Source: Littorina saxatilis
Taxonomy: Eukaryota; Mollusca; Gastropoda; Littorinimorpha; Littorinidae
Assembly (NCBI RefSeq): GCF_037325665.1
Contig: NC_090261.1
Location: forward strand, 59,723,589 to 59,787,588
Direction: 5' to 3'
Length of the DNA stretch: 64,000 nt
Part shown: positions 39,844-51,955 of the stretch, piece by piece
Numbering within the stretch: the stretch's first letter is position 1
Layout of the letters: each line of letters starts with the position of its first letter
Translations under genes and position numbers: made by a program
Notes under the pieces: generated by a model
Seen by the model: only the letters and a program-made list of their open reading frames with translations
Databases searched by the model: none
What the model was told of the DNA's origin: nothing

Positions 39844-42800
39844 ATGGCTCTTGTCCGAGCCTTGATCGAGAGAGCGATAACGTTGGCGTTTTCAGCTTTC
39901 TATGGACTGCTCGTGGTGGGGAAACTGCTGCTGGACACTGTAAAACTCGGACCTGGCACAGTTCTTGGGCACAAGAAGAGGAGCATACCCCCCAAATGTT
40001 TGGAGGATCCTTCCCTCGGGACCCACGGTTACGCGCATCTCGAGGTGAGTTTCTTGTGTTCTTACTGTTTCTCCTGTATGCTGTGATCACTAGTTTGTGC
40101 GTGCGCGTGTGTGTGTCTGTCAGTGTGCTTGTGTCAATGAGTGTGTTTGTTGACTACAATACTGGACCCATCAGTGGCAGTTCGGTAACCTTGAACTTTA
40201 GTGTGTTAAATTTATAGCTCAGAATTCAGAGGGATTAATTAATTATGCTTAAGTTTGGAGCTCAATCCGTCAATTAATTTCAAGACAAATGTTCTTTGGC
40301 TTGATTAAAGGGACCTGTATCAAAAATAAGTAAAGAATGCCACTGGATTCTGAGCTATGAAATATAATTTAACACATTAAAGTTCAAGATTACCAAAACA
40401 AAATCCCACGAAAACACTCAGTTAATTTCTCACAGAAATGTGTTTGTTGTGATTAACACTCTTGAAGAAAGTTATTTATTTAGAGAGCTGTGGATGTTGC
40501 AGGACATCCGCATGCACTATGTGAGCAATGGAGCAGAGGACAAACCACTGATGCTACTTGTCCATGGATTTCCAGAGTTCTGGTACTCATGGCGCTACCA
40601 GCTGAAAGAATTCAAGGATAACTACAGGTAACATTGCCTGTTTTAGGAATCTTCTTCTTTCCTGTACGTCTTCTTTCTCTTTTCAGCCTTTTCTTTTAAC
40701 CTCCCTCCTTTCTGTGTTCCTTCGGTCCTTCCTTCCTTCAATCCTTCTTTCCTTTTCTTCCATTTTTGTTATGTGTGTGAGGAGGTGGGGGTTAGGAGCT
40801 TCTGTTCAGACATGCTATCATCTAATTTTAGAGCCCGCAGGGGCTCACATCCACGTCGGACATCGGACATACACAGATATTTTTTCCAAATGTCCTATAC
40901 ATTTTTCATGCAAGAGGACATATATGTCCTGTTGTTTTCGTCACAAAGTGGTCATTGTCCGATTATGCTTTCATTTGATCCGGACATTGTCAGCACTTTC
41001 CAATTTACAGTAGTTGGATTTGCTATTTTATCGATGTTTTGCGAAGCGATGTGTCTCTCCAAGCAGACAAAGCTTGGGGGGACTTTAAGTGCTTTTTATA
41101 GAGAAGAGCTTCCAAGGGTTGCAACTCTGAGTGCTCCAAGCCGGTTGACAGCTGCTTCGTGGGTTCTTTTCTGAAAAAAAGCAACATGCCGCCGCAACGA
41201 AAATTGGTGCCAGAAAAAGGCAAGAAGCGTTTGTACTTCAAATCTCTGCCCTCATCAGCGGCTAGTACCACTAAAACTAAGCTCCCTCGAAGTGAAACTT
41301 TGGCGCCGAAGAAAGACGTTACCCCCCTCCCCCACCCCCGCGCTTGGCTTTGTTTCAAGCTGGCCGACCTCATTCCCTTTGGTGTTACTTTAATTTGTTC
41401 TGTTACTTTTTTGCCAAGAAAATTATTGTATTGTTCTGTTATCTTTGTGACAAAAAACTAATCAAGTTTAATTAATTTTACAGTTTTTGCGAGAAAGAAA
41501 GTCATTGATTTATTTTTGTTCAGGACAAATGTCCTATCACGTTTGCATTGTCCAGGACATTTGTCCTATGCCACCTCTCATGGATGTGAGCCCCTGAGCC
41601 CTTCGAGAAACACTGTATTAGTGTAACTGTTAAAGCTCATAGAGAATGCTATCACATGTGTACCAGTGAATCATGACTAATTTGGTGTGAATTTCTCACA
41701 GAGTGGTTGCAGTGGATCTGAGGGGCTACGGTGACTCGGACAAACCCCCAGGCATATCTGAATACGCTGTCCCGAAGCATGTCAACGACCTAAAGCAGTT
41801 CATTACAGCATTGGGTAAGACATGACAGTTCTTTATTCAAAGTAGATAATACCCTTGCCAAAACCTCTGACAAACATTCGACGGGCCAATCACCAGCAAG
41901 GGGTGTGTCGGAACATATATACAGACTAACCCTTATAGCACGAGCTCGGATAGTACGAATTTCGTCATAACTCGACTTTTTTCTGGGGCCCTGCAAACTG
42001 CTCTCTCTTTCATAGTAAATAAATTATTGATAACTCGAAGCTTCATTAAGACGAATATATTGATAACTCGATGTTATTTCACGACCCCTTGACCCCAAAA
42101 CAGCCCACATAAGTTGAATAAATGAAGAAAATTAAAAAAATCTCACCAGAGTGACATCTGAGTAGTATTCAAATACATGTAGGCAATCAAATGCTGAATG
42201 GAAACAAACATCAGAGCCCACGCTTTTATACTGCTAACAGAGTGAATCCTGAGTACTATTCAAATACGTACTGTACCACTAAGTACATGTACGCACACTG
42301 AACTGTTACTAACAATTTCGCTCAGGCTGAGCTTTTAGAGATTTTTTCATTTTCATTTTCTTCATGGCAGTATACGTGTGTAAAAGCCTGGGCTCTGATG
42401 TTACTGTAGTTTTCATTCAGCATTTGATTGCCTACACGCTACTGCCACATCTTAACATGGACGGAACACTTGCATCAGCCTCTCCTGCCAGAGGAGAACA
42501 GCCTTCTACCTCTGCCTCCCCTGCCACAGCTCCCCAAAGGCCAGCCACTCCTCGGCAAAGTCATTCTTGCAAAAGGAAATTGGACACTCAAACCCTAGAG
42601 ACCAAGTACAAGGCAATCCTTGAAGTGGAGAAGGGGAACAAGAAGAAAGGTCAAATTGCCAAAGACTTTAACGTCAAGCCAAACACACTCTCCACCTGGC
42701 TGAACCAAAAGGACAAGATCAAGTCCAATTATGAAATTGTATTGTAAAATTGGATAACTCGAATTCTTTCTAACTCGAATTAATTTCCCTGACCCTTGAA

Positions 42801-45800
42801 GTTCGAGTAAACGAGGTTGCACTGTATGTGATTCTGTCCGACTCATCAAACCCGACAGAGATTTTGTTTTAAAATCATCAATTGAGTTTTTTTCTTTTCT
42901 GCCAGTAGAGGATATACACACACACACAAACTATTGTGTCCAGAATTTTTCAGGTTCATTGTTCCTCGAGATAACGTTTATTCGTTTATTCTCCTCACCA
43001 GTTTCAATGAGCGCTTCTGGGGTGATAACGCGAGACAACTCCTGTGATCTTGCCGCGAGGTTCCGCCTGTTACCATTGTCTTTTTACCGTATAAAATGCA
43101 CGACTTACACACGAACTGTTAACAAAGCGACATGCTATTTGGGACCAATGCACATTTTTTTCCTTTCTCGTGTGATCTTGCCGCGAGGTTCCGCCTGTTA
43201 CCAGCCGAAAGAAAGAAGGGGCATAACCTCACCAGAACCGCCCATTGATAGGCAACTAAGTGAAAAGTAAGATGGTTGGAGGTCATTTGATGGATTATCC
43301 ATCGAGACAGTTCAGGGACAGGTTAGGTTTCAGCTGTGGAGAGGAAAAATAGAACGGCACTGCTGAAAAACATTTTGGGTACATGTAGTTTTATTTGTAT
43401 CTGTCTCGGATTCAAAGTGCCAGCTTTTGTGGGATGTTGTATCTTCTTCTTCTTCTTCTGCGTTCGTGGGCTGAAACTCCCACGTACACTCGTGGTTTTT
43501 GCACGAGTGGAATTTTACGTGTATGTTACCCCGCCATTTAGGCAGCCATACGCCGTTTTCGGAGGAAGCATGCTGGGTATTTTCGTGTTTCTATAATCCA
43601 CCGAACTCTGACATGGATTACAGGATCTTTTTCGTGCGCACTTGGTCTTGTGCTTGCGTGTACACACGGGGGTGTTCGGACACCGAGGAGAGTCTGCACA
43701 CAAAGTTGACTCTGAGAAATAAATCTCTCGCCGAACGTGGGGACGAACTCACGCTGACAGCGGCCAGCTGGATACAAATCCAGCGCGCTACCGACTGAGC
43801 TACATCCCTGCCCCTGGATGTTTTATGAATACAGTGCCTGCCTCTGGATTAGATACAATCAAACCAGTTCTAGGCATAATCACGGCTTAACGGGAACAAG
43901 TATACAAGGGGAAGGTTTCACTTTGTCTAGCTTTCTGCGCACAGTACTGTTAAGGCCAACAACAAAAAAAGTCTGTTTACGGTATCCCGACCGACCCTAT
44001 TTTTTTGCGCGACCCTAGACTTTTTGGGGGCATTTGGGACACACACACACAAAAAAAAGGTCTTGTTTTTTGGCAAAATAACTTAAAAATATGGTTTTTT
44101 GGAGAAGAAAATAAATACCGACCTACCGACCCTATTTTTTGGGCCTATGTTACCTTAAACAGGCCCGTCGCGATATAACCTTGAACGGTTGAAAACGACG
44201 TTAAACACCAAATAAAGAAAGAAAGACCTTAAACAGACTTTTTTTTTTGTTGGCCTAAGATTTAGAACTGATACTGGTAAACACGTCAATAAGGATCATT
44301 GGGCAAATTGCTGGTTTACTAGTACAGTGGTACCTGCGATGAAAGGACACCCTTGGGACCAGCCAAAAGTGTCCCTACATTGCAGGTGGCCTTTCATGAC
44401 AGGTATACTTTGGTAGAGATAGTATAAAAAGGGACAAGAGAAGGTGTCCTTTTAAGGGAGGTACGTGTCCTCTTATGGGAGGGTCCACACATCGCAGGTA
44501 CTGCTGTAATGTGCAGTCAGTTCAGCTGAAATGACTCGCTTCTTACAGTCTCAATCTCTTGATCACAGGTTACAACGACTGTGTGCTGGTGGGACATGAC
44601 TGGGGTGGTGCGATTGCCTGGGCTTTTGCTGACATGCACCCTGACATGATCTCACGTCTCGTCATCATGAACTGTCCCAATGCTCGGGCTTTCAACCAGC
44701 ACATTCAGAAAAGCTTTACCCAGTTCAAAATGTCGTGGTGAGTATTTTTATTTATTTTTTGTTTGAGCTCAGTTGCATGCAGGCTGCTTCAACCCTTATT
44801 ATATTTTCTTTTCATTTGTAGGTAATTGAGTTGACTTGTGTTTTTATAGTTTTTTTTCTTTTTTTGTGTTTTTGTTTTTTTGTATGGCGGGGAATATCTG
44901 TCATGGTGAGTATGGTCTTGAATGTGAACACTGCATGCTGAATGGATGAGAGTCCTTTGTACAAATCAATAAATTGTCCTCCGCTACTGCATGGGCTGAG
45001 TCAGTAGTGTGCTGGCTATGAAATCAGTTCATCGCTGTGGGTTTGAGGCCCAGGTACAGTGGGAGATTATTCTGTATTTCCTAGAATCAAAAAACAAGAA
45101 AGGTAGGTTGTTGGAACGTTTGTTATTGACAAAACAATAAGAATAGTGAATGTATTGTTTTGTCAAGTCAAGTCAAGTATTTTATTGTTTTGGGCCCAGA
45201 GGGCTTTGAAACAAAGATATAACTTTAACAAAAAAAGGTAACAAATCAGACAGTTAAAATAAAGAGCATTACATATTTTAAACATGTTTAAAACTGTGTC
45301 CAATTTAGAAGTGAATGTAAATAAAACTGAAGCCATGTGGATTGGGTCAAACAAATACTGTACTGACCAATATTTTAGTCTTAAATGGAAACGGAAAGTA
45401 AAAATCGTTGGAATTGTTTTTTTCAAACAATATACCTGCGTCATCAATTGAAGACAACTGGTCTAAGAAAATTCAACGTATGCAACAAATAATTTTTAAT
45501 TGGTCCAAAAGAAACTTAAGTATACAAGGTAAAATTTGCATTGTTAAAACCTTTCTTATATCTCAGTTCGTTTATATTTTCCAGTCTCTAGCAGTGCCTT
45601 ATCATGTTTTACATCAAATTAATTCCATTTTGTTCAGGTTTATTTGGAAGAAAAAATATTCAAATACACGGGCGTTTGAAAAAGTAAAACGAACAATTAT
45701 GTGTAAATTAAAAGATAATGGTGGATTAAATATGATAAATGTTGTGGATATGCACAACTCATTTATGATGTCGTGGGCTATTGGTCTGCAGAACTCTACA

Positions 45801-47251
45801 GACAATTACTGGTCTGTCATTCCTAGATAGTTTTTCAAGTTTGGGTTATGCTTTGTCCTGTTTTGACTCTAATGCATCCTCTGAGAAGCTGGTTGGCGTT
45901 GGCAACTGCAGATCGGTCTTTTGGAGACAAGTATTGTTAACCGGGTTAGACAATAAACACATTTTGTGTGAAAAGAATGATGCCACACCTGTTCCATTGA
46001 TGAATCAATGTATATGGAACAACATGAATATACAATATAAACATAAATGCCTCTTTTTCAAAGATTTTATTAAATGTCATATTTATCATGTAAAGGATGT
46101 CGTGAATGAAATCGGTGACATGATTTCGTTTAAAGAATTATGTCAAAAGGTTGGTTGTAAACCAGCCAGACAATTTGAGTATAATGCGTTATGTGCAGCA
46201 CTTAAAACAAAACTGATTAACGCATTGGCATACCGATATGTTCTGTTGCAGGGTTTGACTCGTATTGGTAATATTACACCAAGGGAAATAAGAACTGTTT
46301 TGGTTAATTTCGAGGTACAAACTCCGAGCGCCTGTTCTTTTTGGCAAAGAAAGCATAATGTTGTTCTGGAATCAAGACACTGGCTGTTAGCTGTTAATTG
46401 TACAAAAGAAGAACGACTGCGTCTGCTTCATTGGAAAATTTTACACAGAATTTACCCAACGAATATTTTACTAAACAAGATGGGTTTATGTCAAACTAAT
46501 ACCGTAAAACCCCTAGCAAACGCCCACCCCCCCTTCGCACAGATTTCGGCTAAAAGTAGGGGGTGGGCGTTTGCTAGGTATACACCCCTTGGCAAGATAA
46601 AGTGTCATCACATTTACACGAGAAATAAATTGATACAACAATGTCAGAGAAATACAGTGGGACAAAAAAAAACACAGACACACACAGACACACACACCAA
46701 TAAATGAAGAAGAAACAAGAACGCTGAGGCGTGATTAACCATTCAGCCAAGCGATTGCACACTAAACTACACCCGTGTTCCTTTTACACACACGCGCGCA
46801 CACACACACACACGCACACACTAAAGCTGTGCTTTTTGATCTTTGGATATCACAGAAGTACAGGCAAGATTAAATGGATCGTGAGCTTTTCTGGTGACAG
46901 CCGTCTGACATATGAAAGCAGTAAGCATCCATTAGGAAAACTTTTTGATTGCAAAAGTACTATATTCTACAAACAACTCTGCTCATTTGCAAACTTTATG
47001 TCCTGACATTGTAGCCTGTAACTTCAAAAGCACAGATATGGGCCATTCTTTCAACACACACACAAAACAAAACAATTAAAACGCACAAAAAGCCTCCAAA
47101 TGATATGTCTGACTGGCAGTTTCAACGTTGATATCTTTGAGGCAGCAGATGTTTCCGCCGCAAAGTGAGACTGATTCGGAAGAATACTTACTTCCTTTGA
47201 TGAAAAGAGATCGTGGATTGTTCAGCAAACACACACACACACACACACACA

Positions 47252-47294
<43 letters not shown>

Positions 47295-50200
47295 CATGTA
47301 TCAAACCGAGTGTTAACCAGACGGGAAAGTCACTCCAATAAATGAAGAAGCAACAAGAACGCTGAGGCGTGGATTAACCATTCAGTCAAGCGATTGCACG
47401 CTAAAAAATAACAGATATCAATTATTTCCGAGCGATGGTGATGATTTTGGGTTTGTGATATAGACACATTTCAAATCAATGTTGGTTTCTTTTGGGACTG
47501 TATATATTTTGTAAATAAAAAAAACCCACTATAACAATAGAATCAGGTACCTTTTTCTATTAAAAAAAACAAAACAACCGGGGTGGGCGTTTGTTAGGTA
47601 GTGACCCCTCTGCACAACTTTTGGTCAAAAGTGGGGGGTGGGCGTTTACTAGATACTGGGCGTTTGCTAGGGATTTTACGGTAATTGTGAAGTTTGTAAT
47701 GAACTGGATACACTTGAGCACTTCTTTTTTCATTGTCAAGAGGTGAGGAACGTTTGGAAACTATGTAAAGACTTTATTTATAAGCAAATTTATTATAATA
47801 TAACTTTGAATGAAACAGATATATTATTTGGTTTTTGGAATAAAAATTTAAAAAACAATCTAATTTATTTTATAAATTATTGTATTTTGATAACAAAAAT
47901 GACCACAGGAAAATTTAAGTATGGGAAGAAGTTAGACTTACATATTTTATTGGAATTAGAGTTAAACATTAGACAGAAGTTTATGTTTTGTATAATATAA
48001 AGTTGATTATGTTATACAGAAAAAGACCAAGGAAGAAGGATGCTCCCCGCCTTAAAAAAAATTAATTTTAAATTTAAAAAAAAATCGGTCAAAAAATATG
48101 GGTTGAAGCATCCTGCTGAGGTCAAAGAGAGGAAAAAAAAAAGAAAAAAAAAGACAGTTAAAATATGTATACAAATTGAGCGGACAAATACAACAATACT
48201 ATACAACCAAAATAAATTGTCAATATTCACTTCCATACATACAAATAAAAAAGAAAAGAAAAATAGGTTTAACAAAATCAGGTAAGAAATCAGACAGATA
48301 TTATGTATACATTAAGCGGACAACGATAATATACAGCCGAAATAAATTGGCAATACCATTATGCCATGCATCTTTTGTAAAAACACAAAACAAAACAAAA
48401 GCATGTATTACATACATATACATACCAATAAAGAAACTAGATGTAACGCTAACATACTAAAATCATAACATGGGCTACAAATCTTGCTAGCTTCATTAGT
48501 TTTATCTTAGATTTACAATTCATTAACTGTTCATATTTTAAACAATTTGGGTGAGATCGGTAATGAGGACTAATTAATGTTCTTCTTTCAGACACTATAC
48601 TTTCGTCGGTACAAATGAACAAATAGTGAAACTCATCACCTAATTCATTTTTATCGCACATATTACACAATCTTTCATTTCTAGGAGCATTAAAAAATAT
48701 GTGCTGATGTATTGGCAACTTATGATTGCTTGTTCTAAATTTTGCTAATTTAACTTGGAATTTCCTAGGCAACCAAAGCAAATACCTTTCCAGACAAAAA
48801 TCCTTTTTATATATTCTGTAATTAAAACAAGCTGTTGGCATTCACGTCAGTGTTCCATTCCTGCAGGAATTAATCTCTTAGCCTTTGTTTTAAAACGTTT
48901 TTAAAACCTGAGACGGCAAGACTCTGAGTTGTCCATAAATATGATAGACCCAACTTATTTAACATAGTATTGACATGCGACAACCAGGGCAATTTAACGT
49001 TTTGTACATGGTACAACTTCAAATGTAGTTTTAACATTAAACAAGACATCTTATTTGCACCATCGTTAATTTCTTTCATCAGTTTATACCAATAAACCAG
49101 TAACTGACATTGTACCTCAATTCTAATTGGGTAACGACCAATAACAAAAGTTCCAACAACCTACCTTTCTTGTTTTTTGATTCTGAATTTTGGAACGTTG
49201 GCAGTCTCTGTTTTTCGATTTGGATTTGTAGTTCCTAGAGTCAATCCACAGTGCAGACTGTGAGCAGTACCACCCTCAAGTAAGAATGCTGTGAACCTTA
49301 CCTTGTGGATCAAGGGGAAAAAACCCTGTGCTTTTCATTGCATTCCATGTGCCAGTTGCATGGTTTGGGATCATGAGAATGTTTCTCTTCAGCTTTACAT
49401 CAGTGCAGACTCAGACTTCTCCATTGTGTAATTCCTAAGTTTAGTGTCAGCTGTACATTTATTTGTCAGCTGTCGATTTGTATCTTTATTTATTTAGTCA
49501 TTTTTTTTAATTTTAATTTTTATTTTTGACAGGTACATGTTTTTCTTCCAACTGCCGTGTCTTCCTGAATTCGCCTTGCAATTCAACGACTTTGCTGCTC
49601 TTGATACGTTGATCAAAAGTGAGAAGTTGGGAGTGAAATCAGAATACACTACGGAAGATGACATGGAGGCTTACAAATACAACTTTACAAGTAAGTCAAG
49701 GGCTTTACATCTTAGCAGAAAAACAGAAAATGTGAACAGCATCAGGAAAAGTCAGAACAGACTTAGAAACAGAAAACAAGAATGTTTTTGTTAGATGCAA
49801 TAGAGTAGCAGGCAAAAAAGACATCAGCAAAAAGCTTTTCACTAAACGATGAGAACAAAACCTGTGTAACTATATTCAAGGGTCAAGGTGGTGTTCACTG
49901 TCTATCTTCTCGTGTTGCCTTGCAGTGGCAGTTGCCCTTGCCCTGAAAAAAGAACTGTAACTATGAATCACGTAGCAAAAATGAAAAACAAAAACTTACT
50001 TTCAAAGAAAGAAGAGAGAATAAGACGGACACTGATTCATGAAATATCTGTGAATGTATTGTTTTGTCAATAACAAACGTTCCAACAACCTACCTTTCTT
50101 GTTTTTTGATTCATGATAAAATGGCTTTTGTTTTACATTATAGTGAGATACTTGTTAAACAAAACATTTTTTTAAATCAGAAAATACAAAGCTCATATTT

Positions 50201-51066
50201 TTTCTTGAGTTCATTATCTGCTTCCCAAAAGCTTTTCCCTACTGAGTGTGTACAGCACTGGAGCTGCATAATGCCAAGGAAAACAAATTCAATGTTTTCC
50301 ATTCCCCGACCGACCCAATGTTTTCCATTCCCCGACCGACCCAATGTTTTCCATTCCCCGACTGACCCAATGTTTTCCATTCCCCGACCGACCCAATGTT
50401 TTCCATTCCCCGACCGACCCAATGTTTTCCATTCCCCGACCGACCCAATGTTTTCCATTCCCCGACCGACCCAATGTTTTCCTCCCAACCCTAGAACCTT
50501 TTTTTACCCTTCCAAAAATGTAATTAAAATGACAAAACTCTGATTTAAAAAGGAAAGTTAGTCTTAAACGACAACCAACGGACACAGCTCACACAATTTC
50601 AGGGCAATAAAAAGCCACATACGCCTGTATGAATAAACTTCAATCAAAAAACAAAAAAAAGTAACCGACCTTACCACCCTCGGTTTTTTTTGCCCTGTCA
50701 TCAGAAACAAAATTGTATATATTTGTCCTAATGAAAAGGAGCAAGAATGAAGATGCAACAATCTTGGTTACAGGGAACAGCTTCACAGGACCAGTCAACT
50801 TCTACCGCTCAGTGTTCTCGTTAGCCAACCTGAACCGCGACCGCAAAAAGATTGAGGGCATGGGGACTCTTGGCATCACCATGCCAACGCTGATCATCTG
50901 GGGTGACCAGGACGGCGCACTGGACAAACCGCTGGCCGAGCTGTCGGCCAAGGCGTGCAAGGGCAAGGTCGAGATCAAGTATGTGGAGGGAGCCAGTCAC
51001 TGGGTGCAGATGGACCGACCTGATCTAGTCAACAAGCTCATCAGAGAGTTTCTGAGCGCAGAGTAA
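39844..51066 (+). CDS. EPHX4: Epoxide hydrolase 4-like alpha/beta hydrolase, six exons, complete
   Basis: The exons are 39844-40044, 40503-40627, 41702-41814, 44569-44737, 49533-49690 and 50774-51066. All introns are GT-AG and the phases agree, giving 352 residues (vertebrate EPHX4 has about 360). Residues 1-40 form a membrane anchor ([20 protein letters not shown]). Then come [15 protein letters not shown], the oxyanion motif HGFPEFW (88-94), nucleophile Asp157 in GHDWGG, lid Tyr in GPVNFYRS (266), acid Asp302 in WGDQD and His331 in GASHW. The enzyme would open epoxides to diols at a membrane, probably the ER; the substrate is unknown. The start was chosen because MALVRAL matches the family's N terminus; an in-frame ATG at 39706 would add 46 residues. 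AATAAA near 52570 may end the mRNA. Confidence 0.92.
40838..41596. mobile_element. Non-autonomous hAT-like element in EPHX4 intron 2
   Basis: The ends CAGGGGCTCACATCCACG and CATGGATGTGAGCCCCTG are inverted repeats of 18 bp with one or two mismatches. The flanks AGCCCG and AGCCCT are similar. Just inside each end is a second inverted motif (CAAATGTCCTATAC / GGACAAATGTCCTATC). A 100-residue frame (41159-41461, starting [20 protein letters not shown]) is open but unlike any family I know. Confidence 0.6.
41922..42824 (+). mobile_element. Tigger/pogo element with only the DNA-binding part
   Basis: The right end AACGAGGTTGCACTG next to TA fits pogo/Tigger TIRs (inverted CAGTGCAACCTCGTT); the left end CAGACTAACCC after TA is worn. 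A frame at 42457-42747 (start [15 protein letters not shown]) ends in [39 protein letters not shown], the CENP-B/psq helix-turn-helix of Tigger transposases. The frame then stops and no catalytic DDE domain follows, so the element is an internally deleted copy. It lies in EPHX4 intron 3. Confidence 0.72.
43443..43815 (-). mobile_element. tRNA-derived SINE, uninterrupted copy
   Basis: The flanks GGATGTTGTAT (43432-43442) and GGATGTTTTAT (43816-43826) agree at 10 of 11 bases. The minus strand starts with a worn tRNA-like head (TAGCTCAGTCGGTAGCGCG A box) and ends in an AAGAAGAAG tail. It is the same family as the split copy at 974-15473 and serves as its reference. Confidence 0.78.
43951..44257. 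repeat. MITE of the GACCCTATTTTTT family, copy 2
   Basis: The ends TTAAGGCCAACAACAAAAAA and TTTTTGTTGGCCTAA are inverted. It shares with the copy at 2219-2532 the paired GACCCTATTTTTT blocks and GGCAAAATAACTTAAAAA. A 63 bp SINE tail is inserted at 44163-44225. Confidence 0.65.
44163..44225 (+). repeat. 63 bp SINE-tail micro-insertion with perfect target duplication
   Basis: ACCTTAAACAG stands on both sides (44152-44162, 44226-44236). The insert is only the tail of the SINE at 20185-20579, from GTCGCGATATAACC to AAGAAAGAAAG, with one small change in the middle. The host MITE makes the empty sequence easy to see. Confidence 0.85.
44325..44506. repeat. Tigger-type MITE with CAGTGGTACCTGCGATG ends
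   Basis: CAGTGGTACCTGCGATG after TA on the left and CATCGCAGGTACTGCTG before TA on the right are inverted copies with a few differences. The length is 182 bp, with no coding. It lies in EPHX4 intron 3, 60 bp before exon 4. Confidence 0.6.
45262..48151 (+). mobile_element. 5'-truncated L1-like LINE with 14 bp target duplication
   Basis: AGACAGTTAAAATA flanks it on both sides (45248-45261, 48152-48165), and the 3' end is A-rich. The plus-strand frames give the end of the RT domain ([15 protein letters not shown]), then [28 protein letters not shown] and a C-terminal zinc-finger-like [17 protein letters not shown] that ends at 47999. Frameshifts lie near 45420 and 45830, and a 1182 bp TIR element splits the frame between CQTN and CEVC. 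The L1/Tx1 assignment comes from the order of these motifs. Confidence 0.72.
46501..47682. mobile_element. 1182 bp TIR element nested in a LINE
   Basis: The ends ACCGTAAAACCCCTAGCAAA and TTTGCTAGGGATTTTACGGT are inverted copies, flanked by AAT on both sides (46498-46500, 47683-47685). The LINE codons TGT CAA ACT AAT and TGT GAA GTT on either side make a continuous protein without it, so the borders are firm. Inside are CA repeats, a 70 bp direct duplication (46697-46766, 47333-47405) and repeated GGGTGGGCGTTTG motifs. A 3 bp target duplication suggests a PIF/Harbinger- or CACTA-like origin. Confidence 0.72.
50284..50482. repeat. 26 bp minisatellite in EPHX4 intron 5
   Basis: There are about seven nearly identical copies of AATGTTTTCCATTCCCCGAC plus CGACCC. 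All frames through it on both strands stay open, which makes spurious ORFs. It ends about 290 bp before exon 6. Confidence 0.9.
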
Positions 51067-51081
51067 ATGATTAATAGGGTA

Positions 51082-51813
51082 CAGTGGAACCCCCCTTTTA
51101 AGACCTCCAAAAATCTGAGAAAATCAGGTCTTAAAAAAGACAGTCTGAAAATGGGGATAAATTTACAGATCTTATAACAGAAAATCAGGAGAAAAAAACA
51201 AGGTCTTAAAAGGGACAGAATCTTAAACTGGCGGGGGAGGGGGGGGGGGGGGGGGAGGGGTATCAAAACAGGTTCCACTGTACCTGCAATGCCAGTACAC
51301 TTTTGGGACATGCCAAAAAAATCCCTTTATGCAGGTGACCTAACATGTCGGGTATTTTTTGGTAAAAGACTAATTAATCTATTTTCGTTAATTGTGATCA
51401 CATTTTAAGAGTAAACATGACATATGTATATATTTTTAGATTCAGAATGTGACGAAGAATACGATGCAATCAATTTCAAATCTGTTTGCGAAAAATCAAT
51501 TTTAATGACAACTTTATTGAGCAAACTCATTGATTAATTTTTTAGCCTCCAAGCTGAAATGCAATACCAAAGTCTGGGCTTCGTCGAAGATTACTTGACC
51601 AAAATTTCCATCAATTTGGTTTAAAAATGAGAGCGTGACAGTGCCGCCTCAACTTTCACGAAAAGCCGGATATGACGTCATCAAAGACATTTATCAAAAA
51701 AATGAAAAAAACGTCTGGAGATATCATACTCAGGATCTCTCATGTCAAGTTTCATGAAGATCGGTCCAGTAGCTTTCTCTGAATCGCTCTACACACACAC
51801 ACACACACACACA

Positions 51814-51845
<32 letters not shown>

Positions 51846-51955
51846 CACGACCCTCGTCTCGATTCCCCCCTCTACGTTAAAACATTTAGTCAAAACTTGC
51901 CTAAATGTAAAAACCAGAACTTGAAGGACAAAGTCTTAAAAGGGACACCACTGTA
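51082..51955. repeat. Two adjoining CAGTGG-type MITEs, one holding a GACGTCATC MITE relic
   Basis: The first is 51082-51280 (CAGTGGAACCCCCCTTTTAA to GGTTCCACTG, TA on both sides) with a poly-G run. The second starts at about 51281 (TACCTGCAATGCCAG) and ends near 51955 (GGGACACCACTGTA). Inside it, about 51410-51905 is a relic of the MITE seen at 4616-5462 (GCCGGATATGACGTCATC, CACGACCCTCGTC) with a CA repeat. They lie in the EPHX4 3' UTR or just after it. Confidence 0.6.

Larger units (their letters stand above)
45163..49190 (-). mobile_element. LINE 3' part, minus strand, split by another LINE
   Basis: The minus-strand frames at 49079-48870 ([20 protein letters not shown] onward; upstream [20 protein letters not shown]) and 48841-48449 ([20 protein letters not shown], then a [21 protein letters not shown] zinc-ribbon-like end) are the C-terminal region of a LINE polyprotein. 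The 3' UTR continues to about 48166, resumes at 45247 and ends at 45163 with AATAAAATA and a TTGAC repeat tail. The 5' part is missing. The interruption is the LINE at 45262-48151. Confidence 0.65.

Noticed and set aside
50064-50543. 159-residue protein with a 26-residue repeat
   Set aside because: It is translated from a 26 bp minisatellite within EPHX4 intron 5; every frame stays open because of the unit length and base content.
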